Source: Clostridium hydrogenum
GTDB lineage: Bacteria > Bacillota > Clostridia > Clostridiales > Clostridiaceae
Reading direction: 5' to 3'
Assembly (NCBI RefSeq): GCF_021432385.1
Contig: NZ_JAEACT010000002.1
Location: forward strand, 2,779,501 to 2,843,500
Length of the DNA: 64,000 nucleotides
Both the position numbers and the translations under genes were made by a program. Below, one piece after another: positions 32,741-43,515 of this stretch. The notes beneath the pieces are model-generated. The model saw only the letters and a list, made by a program, of their open reading frames with translations, did no database searches and had not been told where the DNA came from. Positions within the stretch are counted from its first letter, which is position 1. Every line of letters begins with the position of its first letter.

Positions 32741-35700
32741 TTACCTTTCAAAAAGTTCCATTATTTCTTCCTTTGTAAATTTATTCAAAACATCACCATT
32801 CTGTAACTCACCAGTTATAACATTTTCTATTAATTCCTTTTTACTTTCTTGCAGCAAAACAATTTTTTCTTCTATGGTTTCTCTTGCAACTAATTTAACA
32901 ACTTGAACAACATTTTTTTGACCAATTCTGTGAGCTCTGTCTGTTGCTTGATTTTCTACGGCAGGATTCCACCATGGATCAAAATGAATAACTAAATTTG
33001 CTGCTGTTAAATTTAAACCTGTTCCACCAGCCTTTAAGGATATTAAAAATACAATGGGCTTGCTACTATTATTGAATTCATTTGCTAAGCTAATTCTTTC
33101 CTTTGGAGGTATAGCCCCATCTAAATATAAATATTCAATTCCTTTTTCTTTAAGCATTTTAGCTATCTCTTTTAGCACAGAAGTAAATTGTGAAAATAGC
33201 AATGTTTTTCCATTTGAATCAACCTGCTTCTGAAGCATTTCAATTACAACTTTAAATTTACCACTTCCACCTTTATAATCTTCTAAAATCAAAGCTGGAT
33301 CTAAGCATATCTGTCTAAGCTTCATCAAATAAGATAAAATTTCTATTCCCTTATCATTCTTAGCTTTTAGTTTCTCCCTTACACTTTTTAAATAAGAATT
33401 ATATACTAGCTTCTGAGCTGCTGTCATAGGTACAAGCATTTTCTTTTCGATTTTATCTGGTAAATCTTTTATAACCTCACTTTTAGTTCTTCTTAAAATA
33501 AAGGGCTTAATTAAAAGTTTAAGGTCCTCAAGTTCAATTTCAGAACCTGCTACAAATTTTTCACAAAATTTATCCTTAGAATATAAGTATCCTGGCATTA
33601 CAAAATCAAATATTGACCAAAGTTCCAATAAATTATTTTCAATAGGGGTTCCTGTAAGTGCAAATCTGATTTTTGAATTAATTTCTTTTACAACTTTAGT
33701 AGTTTCAGCAGAATAATTTTTAATATTTTGAGCCTCATCAATAATACAATAATCAAATTTAATATTCCTATACTTCTCAATGTTATTTCTCAAGGTACCA
33801 TATGTGGTTAAAATCACATCATATTCACCATGGCTTTCACAAAATGAATTAGTTCCATGTGCAACATAAGTTTTAAGTATAGGTGCAAACTTATCAATTT
33901 CTGATTTCCAATTGTATATAAGTGAAGTAGGCGTTATTATTAATGCTTTTTTGCCAAGCTCTGAGGTAAGAAAAGCTATAGTTTGTACTGTCTTGCCAAG
34001 TCCCATTTCATCAGCAAGAATACCCCCAAATCCAAGTTCTTTTAAATTTTTAAGCCACTTAAAGCCATCAAGCTGATACTTTCGTAATGAAGCCTTTAAA
34101 TCCTTTGGGAGCTTAATTTTACCACTATTTATTCTGCCTATTTTATCTTCAATATCTTTTAAAAGTTCACTGCCTTTAAAATTTTCGTTTGTTAACTTTT
34201 TTAAAGTTTGTACTGCAAATAGTCCCTTGCTTCTTTCTATATTTAAATTATTATCCTTATCCATACTAAAAAGATCAATAAAATCAAAGAATTCCTTTAT
34301 TCCAGCTTCCTCAAAATCTATTAATTTGTTGTTTTTATTCATATAAAATTTGTCATTGGCTTTGTATGAATTGAATATATTTTGAAACTCATCTTTATCA
34401 ATATCGCCAATACTGTAGTTTAGTTTAAAGCTTCCATTTTCCTCATATAAATTTGCCTCAATATTTGTACTGTCATATATTCTTAAATCTTCAAAACCAC
34501 TTCCTAAAGTCACATTTCCAAGGCTATATATTCCCGTACCTTTTTTAATTAAAATACCCATGAGCTCTTTATAGCTTCCATTAAAAACAAGCTTATCTTC
34601 ATTTTTTATAAATTTATATCTTTCAAGTTTCATGATAACTTTATTTTCATCATCATAAATTCTCATAGGCTGTGCTTTAGTGCTGTTTTTTTCTAATATA
34701 TTTATATTTTTCCCATTATAAATGCCATAAACCTTACAATATATTTTATCTGTAAATTTATATATAAAAAAATTAAAATTCAAATTGCTAGCTGCAAATT
34801 TTTTAACACCTTCTGTAATTGTAATATCTTCTGATATACTGCTTAGTAAATAAATTAAAGCATTGTAATTTTTAAATGTTTTGTTATATGCGATTTTTTC
34901 TTTTACCACAAATTTGTCGTATAAAGAACTGTATTTTAAAATTTGATTTTTTGAAGGTAAATACAGGCTATCCTTAAAAAACCAAACTGATTTGCTTTCA
35001 TTTAAAGGAATAGGTAGTTTCTTATGAGTAGTTAATATCAAACCTTCATCTAATGCTTTCAAAGTAAAACTAAGTGGTAAATCTGCCTTAATAATTTGGG
35101 CTTTATACTCTAATCCGTTATATTTAAATTGAATTTTTTTCCCATCAATGCACTCTAAAAATTCTCTTAAATTGCTAGTTTTAATTATAAGCTTTCTTTC
35201 TAAATTTTCTTTTTTACAATAATTCTTTATGAAATTTATTACCTTTTTATCACTAGGCAAAATATCAAATTTTGAAGGACTATAAATAAATTGATTATTA
35301 ACCGAAAAAACTTTTTTATTTTCTAAAGCAAAAATAAACTTCTTCAAATTAGTGATTAAATATTTATGTCCTTCCCCCACTCTAAATTCAGTCTCAAATT
35401 TCATTTCTTCTTTGCTTGGTATAGTACTAAGCTTTACGTCTATCCCTACGTAAGCTTTCCCATTTTCATCTTGTGAAGATTTTTTTGCTCCACTCTTTTT
35501 ATATACTGAATTTAAAAATTTATATGCAGATGCAGTTAAGTGCTTACACATAAATATTTGTGTACCTATAGAATTTGACTTAAAATCATCACAACTGCAA
35601 GTTGCACCAACTAATTTTTTATTTAACAAATCTATTTTTAGATGAGTTTTATAATGAATTAAATCAGTATCATTTACTGTTTCTCCATATATATGATATA

Positions 35701-35824
35701 TATTATCTATTTTTCTACCTTTAATATTTAAAACTTCTCCACTTAAAAAAAGTTCCCTGCCCCATTTTTTCATTAAATTAGAGGAGGATTGGAGAATTAT
35801 TTCTTCTAATTCTTTTAAATTCAC
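32741..35824 (-). CDS. SWIM zinc finger SNF2-family DNA helicase
   Basis: About 1027 residues. SWIM finger near the N-terminus (CSCDDFKSN...FMCKHL, CxC then CxH). SNF2 helicase core in the C-terminal half: LADEMGLGKTVQT (Walker A), DYCIIDEAQN (Walker B), ALTGTPIENNL, LFSQFTSVLKEI and DRAHRIGQ. It is an ATP-driven double-stranded DNA translocase that may remodel protein-DNA complexes, and the central segment matches the bacterial SNF2-associated domain. I place the start at GTG 35824, five bases after AGAGGTGG. The ATG at 35839 overlaps that ribosome binding site. Confidence 0.93.
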   Translation of the reverse strand: MNLKELEEIILQSSSNLMKKWGRELFLSGEVLNIKGRKIDNIYHIYGETVNDTDLIHYKTHLKIDLLNKKLVGATCSCDDFKSNSIGTQIFMCKHLTASAYKFLNSVYKKSGAKKSSQDENGKAYVGIDVKLSTIPSKEEMKFETEFRVGEGHKYLITNLKKFIFALENKKVFSVNNQFIYSPSKFDILPSDKKVINFIKNYCKKENLERKLIIKTSNLREFLECIDGKKIQFKYNGLEYKAQIIKADLPLSFTLKALDEGLILTTHKKLPIPLNESKSVWFFKDSLYLPSKNQILKYSSLYDKFVVKEKIAYNKTFKNYNALIYLLSSISEDITITEGVKKFAASNLNFNFFIYKFTDKIYCKVYGIYNGKNINILEKNSTKAQPMRIYDDENKVIMKLERYKFIKNEDKLVFNGSYKELMGILIKKGTGIYSLGNVTLGSGFEDLRIYDSTNIEANLYEENGSFKLNYSIGDIDKDEFQNIFNSYKANDKFYMNKNNKLIDFEEAGIKEFFDFIDLFSMDKDNNLNIERSKGLFAVQTLKKLTNENFKGSELLKDIEDKIGRINSGKIKLPKDLKASLRKYQLDGFKWLKNLKELGFGGILADEMGLGKTVQTIAFLTSELGKKALIITPTSLIYNWKSEIDKFAPILKTYVAHGTNSFCESHGEYDVILTTYGTLRNNIEKYRNIKFDYCIIDEAQNIKNYSAETTKVVKEINSKIRFALTGTPIENNLLELWSIFDFVMPGYLYSKDKFCEKFVAGSEIELEDLKLLIKPFILRRTKSEVIKDLPDKIEKKMLVPMTAAQKLVYNSYLKSVREKLKAKNDKGIEILSYLMKLRQICLDPALILEDYKGGSGKFKVVIEMLQKQVDSNGKTLLFSQFTSVLKEIAKMLKEKGIEYLYLDGAIPPKERISLANEFNNSSKPIVFLISLKAGGTGLNLTAANLVIHFDPWWNPAVENQATDRAHRIGQKNVVQVVKLVARETIEEKIVLLQESKKELIENVITGELQNGDVLNKFTKEEIMELFER

Positions 35825-35881
35825 TTTTCCACCTCTCATTATTCAAACTCTTATAATATACTTTACTTTTATTATAGATAT

Positions 35882-38332
35882 CTATTCTGCACTTTTAAGT
35901 GATTCGACCATATCTATTTTATCAAATCTACTGTACATTGCCAAATTTACTATAACAGAAAATCCAATTGTAAATAAAATAGAATATACATAATTAATTG
36001 GGTTAATTGTTCTTAAAAACATCATTTGATTTGTTTCAGCGGTTACTATAACAAAATTGTAAATAATAATTCCAAATATAATGCCAACCAAACTCCCTAT
36101 AATAGTTAATACAATATTTTCACGATATATATATGCTGCTAACTCATTATTATAAAAGCCTAGAAGTTTTATAGTTGCAAGCTCTCTTTTTCGCTCATTT
36201 ATATTTATATTTGTTAAATTATATATTACAACAAATGCTAAAACACCTGCAGAAACTATTAATATTACTACTACCGAATCTATGCTTTTCATACTCTCAA
36301 TTGCATCTTCACGTGCATTATCTTTAAAACTTACTGAACTTACTTTTCCTATATCCGATATCTCTTTTAAAGTTTTATTCTTAGCATTATATGCAGTACT
36401 TTTTAACACTCCATAAAAGCCATCAAATTCAAGCTTTTCTCCAGATACTTTTTCATAATATTTAGGACTTATATATACATAATTTCCAATATACTGTTCC
36501 GTAACATCTGCTATTTTAACTTTAATTATTTTTCCATCAATAGTTATGTCTAAATCATCGCCAATACTTTTGTGAGCAAGCTTTAACAGTTTTTGTGTTA
36601 CTATTACTCCATTATCCTCGAGACTTAATTTTTTACCCTTCATTGTGAGATTTATGTATTTACCTAAGCTGTTTTTATTTTCTGGTATTACTACATAGGC
36701 ATCTGTTTCAGTGCCATCATTTGTTATTGTTCCATTTTTTAAGGACATAAACATTATTGATTTTACATTCGAATCCTTTATAACTTTGCTACCTATTTCA
36801 TCCTTTTCATTATAGCCTACACCTGTATTTAAGTTAACCTGCATATCATATTTATAAATATTGTCATACTGCTTTGCAACAGATCCCTTTATTCCACTCT
36901 TCAATCCAAATCCAGTTATTATTAATCCTGTACACGCCGCTACTCCAACTACCGTCATGAAAAATCTCTGCTTATATCTAAATATATTTCTTGCTGTAAC
37001 TTTACTTGTAAACTTTAATCTCTTCCAAATAAAAGTAAATCTTTCGAGTAAAATTACTTTACCAGCCTTAGGGGATTTAGGTCTCATAAGCGATGCTGGC
37101 ACTTCTCTTAACTCCTCTATTGTTGATGCCACTGCTGCCAAACCTATAAAAAATATTGCTATTGAAGAAGCCATAAGTGATACCCTCAAATTAAATGGTG
37201 TCATTGAATATGGAATCTTATAAAGTGATTCATAAGCATTCATTATAAGTGGTGGAAATAATCTAAAGCCAATTATCACTCCAACTATAGTCCCCAAAAT
37301 ACTTGCTGCCAATGAATATATCAAATAGTGAGATATTATTGCCATTTTTGAATATCCCAATGCTTTAAAAGTTCCAATTTCTATTCTATTTTCTTGTACC
37401 ATCCTTGTCATAGTCGTTAAGCTTACTAAAGCCGCAACTAAAAAGAATATTAGCGGGAACACTTTTCCTATATCATCAATTCTATTGCTATCCTGCCTAT
37501 ATGATTCATACCCAATATTTTGAGACCTTCCAAGCACATAGAATTCTGGTGTTTTTATTCCTTCATATCTTTCTTTATTTATATTGCCCAAAACTTTTTT
37601 TAAACTGTTCTCTATATCTTTATTTGCTTTTTTATAATCATCATTATTATCCAAACTATTTTTATCTTCACTTTTGTTTGTTTTAACATACACTTCTGTA
37701 TATATATCATTTTTGAACACTGAAGGAAGTATATACACAAATCCTCTTACAACTCCATCTCCAACAGAACTAATCTGCCTTTGTTCAGATACATATAGTG
37801 GTGAATCGGCTGTTCCAACTATCTTAAATTTATTATTTTTAAGTTCATCATTTATATTGGTTTCATTTCCAGATTTAATTACTATCTCATCACCAATTTT
37901 ATAGTTATTTTTCTTTAAAAACTCTTCCTCAACTACTACCTCGTTATAATTATTCGGTTTTCTTCCTTTAGTAATAATAATCTGATTTATACCATTGCTA
38001 ACAGGAAGTGAATTAACATTAATAATTAAATCACGTTTATTTTTTTCAATAACCGCATCAATTGATTTAGATCCTTCTACCTTTGATACATCCTTAATAT
38101 TTTTTATACTTGATAAACTATCTTTTGTAAAGCCTAATGTTGAGACCAATTTAAAATCCATAAAATTAGTTTTGTCAAAATAATAATCGCCTGACTTTTT
38201 CATATCTGGACTAGTTGCTCTTACTCCAACATAAAAAGCAACTCCAACTGCTATAATTATAAGTATTGACAAGAATCTAGAAAATGTCTTTGTTATACTT
38301 CTAAATAAATTTTTAAAAAATGTCTTTTTCAT
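35882..38332 (-). CDS. FtsX-like ABC transporter permease with two FtsX domains
   Basis: About 816 residues. One N-terminal helix, a large extracellular MacB_PCD-like domain, three helices (FtsX domain 1, with RMVQENRIEIGTFKALGYSK), a second N-terminal-like helix and extracellular domain, and three final helices (RKRELATIKLLGFYNNEL). The FALKALG-like motif occurs in both halves. ATG 38332 has GAGTGG and overlaps the ATPase stop region. It works with the ATPase at 38335, probably exporting or extracting a lipid-like or peptide substrate. Confidence 0.92.
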   Translation of the reverse strand: MKKTFFKNLFRSITKTFSRFLSILIIIAVGVAFYVGVRATSPDMKKSGDYYFDKTNFMDFKLVSTLGFTKDSLSSIKNIKDVSKVEGSKSIDAVIEKNKRDLIINVNSLPVSNGINQIIITKGRKPNNYNEVVVEEEFLKKNNYKIGDEIVIKSGNETNINDELKNNKFKIVGTADSPLYVSEQRQISSVGDGVVRGFVYILPSVFKNDIYTEVYVKTNKSEDKNSLDNNDDYKKANKDIENSLKKVLGNINKERYEGIKTPEFYVLGRSQNIGYESYRQDSNRIDDIGKVFPLIFFLVAALVSLTTMTRMVQENRIEIGTFKALGYSKMAIISHYLIYSLAASILGTIVGVIIGFRLFPPLIMNAYESLYKIPYSMTPFNLRVSLMASSIAIFFIGLAAVASTIEELREVPASLMRPKSPKAGKVILLERFTFIWKRLKFTSKVTARNIFRYKQRFFMTVVGVAACTGLIITGFGLKSGIKGSVAKQYDNIYKYDMQVNLNTGVGYNEKDEIGSKVIKDSNVKSIMFMSLKNGTITNDGTETDAYVVIPENKNSLGKYINLTMKGKKLSLEDNGVIVTQKLLKLAHKSIGDDLDITIDGKIIKVKIADVTEQYIGNYVYISPKYYEKVSGEKLEFDGFYGVLKSTAYNAKNKTLKEISDIGKVSSVSFKDNAREDAIESMKSIDSVVVILIVSAGVLAFVVIYNLTNININERKRELATIKLLGFYNNELAAYIYRENIVLTIIGSLVGIIFGIIIYNFVIVTAETNQMMFLRTINPINYVYSILFTIGFSVIVNLAMYSRFDKIDMVESLKSAE

Positions 38333-38334
38333 AA

Positions 38335-39039
38335 TTACCACTCTATGCTTTCTATTGGAGTAGGTTCGAGATTTCTTTCCACATTTGCAACTTTTCCATT
38401 TTTCACACTTATTATCTTGTCTGCAATCGGTGCTATTGCTGAATTATGTGTTATAACTACAACTGTCATCCCATATTGCTTTGATGTATCTGATAATAAT
38501 TTTAATATGGCTTTTCCAGTATTATAATCAAGCGCTCCAGTTGGCTCATCACATAGAAGAAGTTTTGGATTTTTCGCAAGTGCCCTCGCTATAGATACCC
38601 TCTGCTGCTCTCCGCCTGAAAGTTGTGATGGAAAATTTAACATTCTTCCTTCAAGACCAACATTTTTAAGAATTTTTTCTGGACTCATTGGATTTTCACA
38701 TATTTCAACCGCAAGTTCAACATTTTCAATGGCATTTAAATTTTGAACTAAATTATAAAATTGAAATACGAAGCCAATATCCTCTCTTCTATACTTAGTA
38801 AGCATTTTTTTGCTATATTTGCTTATGTCCTTTCCACCAACATATATATCTCCGTCTGTAACTTGATCCATGCCGCCTAAAAGATTAAGTATCGTTGACT
38901 TTCCAGCACCACTAGCACCAAGTACAATTACAAATTCTCCTTTATCTATAGAAAAAGAAACCCCATCTACTGCTTTAATTTCAACTTCTCCCATTTGATA
39001 TGATTTTTTTACATTTTTGAATTCTATAAAACTGGACAT
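38335..39039 (-). CDS. ABC transporter ATP-binding protein (MacB/LolD type)
   Basis: The 234-residue protein has Walker [11 protein letters not shown]-loop VFQFYNL, signature [15 protein letters not shown], Walker [13 protein letters not shown] and switch ITHNSAI. It is the ATPase for the FtsX-type permease immediately downstream. The unit is followed by the helicase gene only 57 bp after the permease stop, so read-through is possible. Start ATG has GGGAGG. Confidence 0.94.
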   Translation of the reverse strand: MSSFIEFKNVKKSYQMGEVEIKAVDGVSFSIDKGEFVIVLGASGAGKSTILNLLGGMDQVTDGDIYVGGKDISKYSKKMLTKYRREDIGFVFQFYNLVQNLNAIENVELAVEICENPMSPEKILKNVGLEGRMLNFPSQLSGGEQQRVSIARALAKNPKLLLCDEPTGALDYNTGKAILKLLSDTSKQYGMTVVVITHNSAIAPIADKIISVKNGKVANVERNLEPTPIESIEW

Positions 39040-39266
39040 AAAGCGCCTCCCTTTTTAAACATATTTACTAAAGATATTTTATATAATTTTCATTGATAAA
39101 TGACTATATATTTCATAAACATATCTCTTTTTAAAGATAACCTAAAATTATTATTTTGTAAATATGCGCTGTACCCATGTAATCTTTATCAACACACCCA
39201 TAAATTACATGTCGATTATCGGTATATTTTGTCGATATATATATTAAACCCTTTAACTTTCAATTG

Positions 39267-39306
39267 TATGTACTAAATTACAATTTTATTGGTGGTTTAG
39301 TACATA
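39267..39306. repeat. Inverted repeat in the promoter region of the GH18 gene
   Basis: TATGTACTAAA and TTTAGTACATA are exact complements with an 18 bp spacer. The 39040-39457 gap otherwise holds AT-rich promoter sequence and one hairpin repeat (39306-39407). The site could be an operator or an old repeat end. Confidence 0.4.
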
Positions 39307-39407
39307 TAGATATACCATTTCAACTACTAAAATCAATTTGCATCATAATACCCAAAAAACGGCATTTTGATACAAATTAATTTTAAAGTTTCAAATGGTT
39401 TATCTTT
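39306..39407. repeat. ~100-bp hairpin repeat, GATAAACC subtype, inverted
   Basis: AGATATACCATTTCAACTAC and its partner AAGTTTCAAATGGTTTATCT form the ends. Central GGCATTTTGATACAAATTAA matches the family. It is inverted relative to 28564 and 58418. Confidence 0.7.
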
Positions 39408-39457
39408 ATTAAAGTTAACTATGGTTACAATTTTTATATTAAAAGAGGTGAGTTATT

Positions 39458-40783
39458 TTGAAATCATGTAAAAAACTTTTTACCATCATTGCCCTAATTA
39501 TAACATTTATGCTAAACACTACTTTTGTATTTGCTAAGCCTAGTAAATCAGGTTCTGCCCCTACTGCTCCAACTTTATTAACTTCTTCTGGAATAACAAC
39601 AAATGGAGTTACTTTAAGCTGGCAAACAGTTTCCGGAGCTTCAGGTTACAAAATTTACAGAGCTACTCCTTATGATTCCAACTATTCTTTAATAACTACA
39701 ATTTCAACTAATAGCTATAAAGATACGGGATTAGCTTCAAGCACAAAATATTGGTACTTCGTTAGAGCTTATAATTCTTACGGTACCTCACCGGATTCTA
39801 CACACATAAACATCACAACTTCCCAAGTTGTAACAATTTCTAAAAAATTAGTTTTAGGATATACAACTTATTATTACTCTGGTGATACTTCTTCATATAA
39901 CTCTATGACAGCTAATACTTCAACTTTGGATGAAATTGGAACAGATACTTATACAACAGATGCTTATGGAAATATTTCTGGCCTTGTTCCAACTAATCAG
40001 ATAACTTATGCAAATAGTAACAATATCAAGACTCTTGCAATGATAACAAATAATTTTGATGGAAGTATAGCTCAAACTTTGCTTGAAAGTTCAGTAAATA
40101 GACAAGCTTTAATAACTAATATTTTAAATGCCATGAAAATTAATGGTTATAAAGGTGTAAACGTTGACCTTGAAGGCGTATATTATTATGATAGAAGTTA
40201 CCTTACAACATTTATGAATGAACTTTATACTGCACTCCATGCTCAAGGTTTTTATGTAACTATAGCAGTTCCAGCAAAAACAAGTGACAGTCCAACATCA
40301 GCTTGGAACGGTGCCTATGACTATACCGCACTTGCAAATTATTCCGATCAAGTTGTGCTTATGACTTATGATGAGCATTATCCTGGTGGAACTCCTGGTC
40401 CAATTGCTTCAATTGGTTGGGTTCAAAACGTAATAAAATATGCTGTTACCGTTATACCTCAAAGCAAACTACTACTTGGAACTGCTGCTTATGGCTACGA
40501 TTGGTCATCAAATGGAACTAAAGCTTATGGCATTTCAAGCATTTATAATTTAGCTTTAACTTATGGTGCAACTATATTATGGGATTCTGTATCTCAGTCT
40601 CCATATTTTACTTATGTAGATGCTTCAGGCATAAGCCATACTGTATGGTTTGAAAATTCTCAAAGCTTAAATTACAAACTTGATCTCGTAAATTCTTATA
40701 ATTTATCTGGCATAGCTATTTGGAGACTTGGACTTGAAAATGCTGATTATTGGACAAGCATTAAAACAAAATTTAATAGATAA
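39458..40783 (+). CDS. Secreted GH18 glycoside hydrolase with fibronectin type III domain
   Basis: The 441-residue protein has a cleavable signal peptide (about 1-26, ending FVFAKPS), one FnIII domain (about 36-120, LSWQTVSGASGYKIYRA to YWYFVRAYNS) and a GH18 barrel. Catalytic motif is GVNVDLEGVY, with Glu as acid. Barrel strands VVLMTYDEH and LSGIAIWRLGLENADYW are as in SleL/YaaH-like spore and cell-wall N-acetylglucosaminidases, so a peptidoglycan target is likelier than chitin. TTG start after AAGAGGTGAG. It stands alone, followed by an inserted repeat. Confidence 0.9.
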   Translation: MKSCKKLFTIIALIITFMLNTTFVFAKPSKSGSAPTAPTLLTSSGITTNGVTLSWQTVSGASGYKIYRATPYDSNYSLITTISTNSYKDTGLASSTKYWYFVRAYNSYGTSPDSTHINITTSQVVTISKKLVLGYTTYYYSGDTSSYNSMTANTSTLDEIGTDTYTTDAYGNISGLVPTNQITYANSNNIKTLAMITNNFDGSIAQTLLESSVNRQALITNILNAMKINGYKGVNVDLEGVYYYDRSYLTTFMNELYTALHAQGFYVTIAVPAKTSDSPTSAWNGAYDYTALANYSDQVVLMTYDEHYPGGTPGPIASIGWVQNVIKYAVTVIPQSKLLLGTAAYGYDWSSNGTKAYGISSIYNLALTYGATILWDSVSQSPYFTYVDASGISHTVWFENSQSLNYKLDLVNSYNLSGIAIWRLGLENADYWTSIKTKFNR

Positions 40784-40791
40784 TTTAAGAA

Positions 40792-41120
40792 GAGGCTGTC
40801 GCACAAAATTATTTAATATACAAATTTTAAACATTGCGAACCTTTATTCAGAGTACAGCTGACAGAGTACAGAGTACAGTGAAGGATGATTTTCTGTAGC
40901 AAAGCTACAGAAAATCTTAAAACTTATTTTTCTATTGCTTGCGCAACAGCGGCATTAATGTTGTTCAGCGAAGCTGACAACATTTAAGTTTAAGATTTAC
41001 CTGACGTAAGGAAAGGTAAACCATCCTTAACTGTACTCTGTCATCTGTACTCTGTACTCTAAATAAAGATTCTCATTAATTTTATATTGTAGTTAAATAT
41101 TTTTTTATGCGGCAACCCTA
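40792..41120. repeat. Nested repeat: cloverleaf copy 4 inside an outer inverted repeat
   Basis: The outer ends are GAGGCTGTCGCACAAAATTA and ATGCGGCAACCCT. This copy has a nearly perfect arm GATTTTCTGTAGC-AAA-GCTACAGAAAATC and arm GTTGTTCAGC/GCTGACAAC. It fills the gap between the GH18 stop and the response-regulator stop. Confidence 0.8.
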
Positions 41121-41135
41121 AACCGTGTTTTATCC

Positions 41136-41810
41136 TTATTCACAAAAAACATACTTATACTCAGGTCTTCCTATATTTCCATAAACCGGTCTACTTTCTA
41201 CCTTTTTTATATTTTCCAAATAATCCATATACTTTTTAATAGTAACGTTACTAATACCTGATTTTGATGATAATTCGCTTATAGTCCAAATTTCACCTTG
41301 TAAAGAATTTAGTATTCCCAATATTTTATCTAAAGTCTTTTTTTGTAAACCTTTTGGAAGCTCCTCTGAGTGTATGGTATTTGTACATGAAGATAAGTTG
41401 TCAATTTTTTCCTGAGCAATAACGTCATCCTCATTAAGTACATTGCTTTTTATCAAATACTTATTTATTGCTTCACTGAATCTTTCAAATTCAAATGGTT
41501 TAACAAGATAATCTACAGCGCCATACGCAAACGCTGTTTTTATATCATCTGCCTTATTTGCCGCCGTCACCATAATAACATCAACAAGATATCCTTTATT
41601 TCTTAAACTTTTTAACAATTCTAATCCATTTTTTTTAGGAAGATATACATCCAAAATAATTAAATCAATATTCTTTTTTTTCAATATTTCTATTATTTCA
41701 TCTTCTTCAATTGAACATCCTACATAATTTAGATTTTTAATTAACTTAACATAATTTTTATTTATTAATGCAACCATTGGATCATCTTCAACAATTAATA
41801 CATTTCTCAT
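41136..41810 (-). CDS. CitB/DcuR-family response regulator
   Basis: The 224-residue protein has a receiver domain with D in DLIILDVYLPKKNG and K in DYLVKPFEFE, and a C-terminal helix-turn-helix (WTISELSSKSGISNVTIKKY) of the CitB type. It overlaps the kinase gene by four bases (ATGA). The regulator most likely controls a carboxylate transport gene, and the AEC carrier operon upstream is the natural target. Triplicated CTTAAAAAA-like sites lie there. Confidence 0.9.
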   Translation of the reverse strand: MRNVLIVEDDPMVALINKNYVKLIKNLNYVGCSIEEDEIIEILKKKNIDLIILDVYLPKKNGLELLKSLRNKGYLVDVIMVTAANKADDIKTAFAYGAVDYLVKPFEFERFSEAINKYLIKSNVLNEDDVIAQEKIDNLSSCTNTIHSEELPKGLQKKTLDKILGILNSLQGEIWTISELSSKSGISNVTIKKYMDYLENIKKVESRPVYGNIGRPEYKYVFCE

Positions 41811-43360
41811 ACGTTACCACCCTTAAATAATGAAACCATAAATTTCTTTTTACCATCTTGCTCCTCAATTAATACTTCTCCCTTATAAAGCTCTACCCTT
41901 GATTTTACTAAATATAAACCCGTTCCACGTCCTTCAGCTTTAGAAGAAACACCTCTTTCAAACATGTATGCTTTTATGTATTCAGGTATCTTAATTCCAT
42001 TATCTTCAACCTCTATATATATTTTTTCGGCATTTTCTGATAAAAACACAGTAACTTCTTTAATTTCATTTTCATTAGCGATACATGCATCAAAGGAATT
42101 CTCAATAAAGTTTCCAATCACCGTAACTAAATCATCAGAACATATGCCACCGTGCTCTTCATAGAGTAATGAATTTTTCTTTAACATAAATTTTATTTTC
42201 TTTTCCCTTGCAATGGCACCCCTACCACTCAACATTGCCCTTACATAAAAATCATCTATGTTTGAATATTTTTGACTTAAAGCTTCATCAATTTCTTTCA
42301 TTTGCAATATATATTTCTTTGCTTCATCATATTGTTTTATATTTATAAGTCCTAATATTACATGAAGCTTATTTTTAAATTCATGTACATTTGCCCTAAG
42401 ATCTTTTACCACTTCATCTATTCCTGTTATTTCTTTAGCAATCCTCTTTATTTCAACTTTATCTATTAATGTTATAACTGCACCAAGATATTTATCTCCT
42501 TGCATATTGTGGTAAAGCGTTACAAAAACTCTTTTATTTTGTATCCACATTTCCTTCATTTCAAAGGATTCTCGATTTTCTAAATATGGCTTTAATCTTT
42601 CTATAATACTATATACAGAAAATCCTCCAAATAAATTAAAGCAACTTTTATTAACCTCAACAGGATTATCCTTTTCATCTAAGGCTATAATTCCGTTACT
42701 AATGCTATTTATAATAATTCTTTTTTCATTATATAATTTTGCTATTTCTTCTGGTTCCATATTAAACATAGATTTTTTTATCCTTTTTGCAAAATATAAA
42801 GCAAAAATTATAGTTATAATAAAAACCAAAAAAAACAACGCTAAATATGTATTTCGTGTACTTCTATCTAAATCCTCAAGCTCTTTATAAGACTTTCCAA
42901 CCATTACAAAGCCAATCTGTTTCCCATTTTTTAAGATAGGCTCAAATCTTCTTAATGTAGTCCCTTGTGATCCCTTTTTTATAGAATAATACCCTTTTGG
43001 AGTTTTTAATATATCTTTTCTATCATCTCCTCTAAATGCTTGTCCCACTTGCTTTATGTCATTGTGAGCATATTTTATACCTTTCATGTCACAGATTACG
43101 ATTACATCTACATCATTTAGCTTTCCCAAATATGCCATTACATGTTTTTGAATACTTAAATCATTTTGCTTGCTCACAAGTTTATCACAAACTAATTTAT
43201 CTTGACCAATTAAAACGGCAGTATTATATAAATTTTCCTTTATCCTTGCTTCTATTAAATTTAACTTATCATTCAAGAATATATAATAAGATATAATAAT
43301 TGGTATCATTGCAATAAGTACTGCTCCTAGCACTACTTTTTTTTCAAATTTATTTTTCAT
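41807..43360 (-). CDS. CitA/DcuS-family sensor histidine kinase
   Basis: The 517-residue protein has two membrane helices (about 10-28 and 172-192) flanking an extracellular Cache/PAS domain (VIVICDMKGIKYAHND, GYYSIKKGSQGTTLRRFEPI), a cytoplasmic PAS domain (SISNGIIALDEKDNPVEVN), the short SPOB-type dimerisation region with phospho-acceptor in LRANVHEFKNKLHVI, and a HATPase (DNGIKIPE, GRGTGLYLVKS). The family senses citrate, malate, fumarate or similar acids. It is coupled to the regulator gene at 41136. Confidence 0.92.
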   Translation of the reverse strand: MKNKFEKKVVLGAVLIAMIPIIISYYIFLNDKLNLIEARIKENLYNTAVLIGQDKLVCDKLVSKQNDLSIQKHVMAYLGKLNDVDVIVICDMKGIKYAHNDIKQVGQAFRGDDRKDILKTPKGYYSIKKGSQGTTLRRFEPILKNGKQIGFVMVGKSYKELEDLDRSTRNTYLALFFLVFIITIIFALYFAKRIKKSMFNMEPEEIAKLYNEKRIIINSISNGIIALDEKDNPVEVNKSCFNLFGGFSVYSIIERLKPYLENRESFEMKEMWIQNKRVFVTLYHNMQGDKYLGAVITLIDKVEIKRIAKEITGIDEVVKDLRANVHEFKNKLHVILGLINIKQYDEAKKYILQMKEIDEALSQKYSNIDDFYVRAMLSGRGAIAREKKIKFMLKKNSLLYEEHGGICSDDLVTVIGNFIENSFDACIANENEIKEVTVFLSENAEKIYIEVEDNGIKIPEYIKAYMFERGVSSKAEGRGTGLYLVKSRVELYKGEVLIEEQDGKKKFMVSLFKGGNV

Positions 43361-43453
43361 AATTTATCACCAAAAGTAATTATAACAGAATATTACCCCT
43401 ATTTCATTAGTACTTTATAACCATAAGTTATTTTTTAGTTTTAATATTTTATG

Positions 43454-43502
43454 GCTATGTTTTAAATAAGTGTTGATTTTCACACTTATTTAAAACATAG
43501 CT
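43454..43502. repeat. 46-bp hairpin repeat, copy 2
   Basis: GCTATGTTTTAAATAAGTG and CACTTATTTAAAACATAGC arms with loop TTGATTTT, as at 3965. The pair partner hairpin follows directly. Confidence 0.75.
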
Positions 43503-43515
43503 TCGTTTAGTAAGT

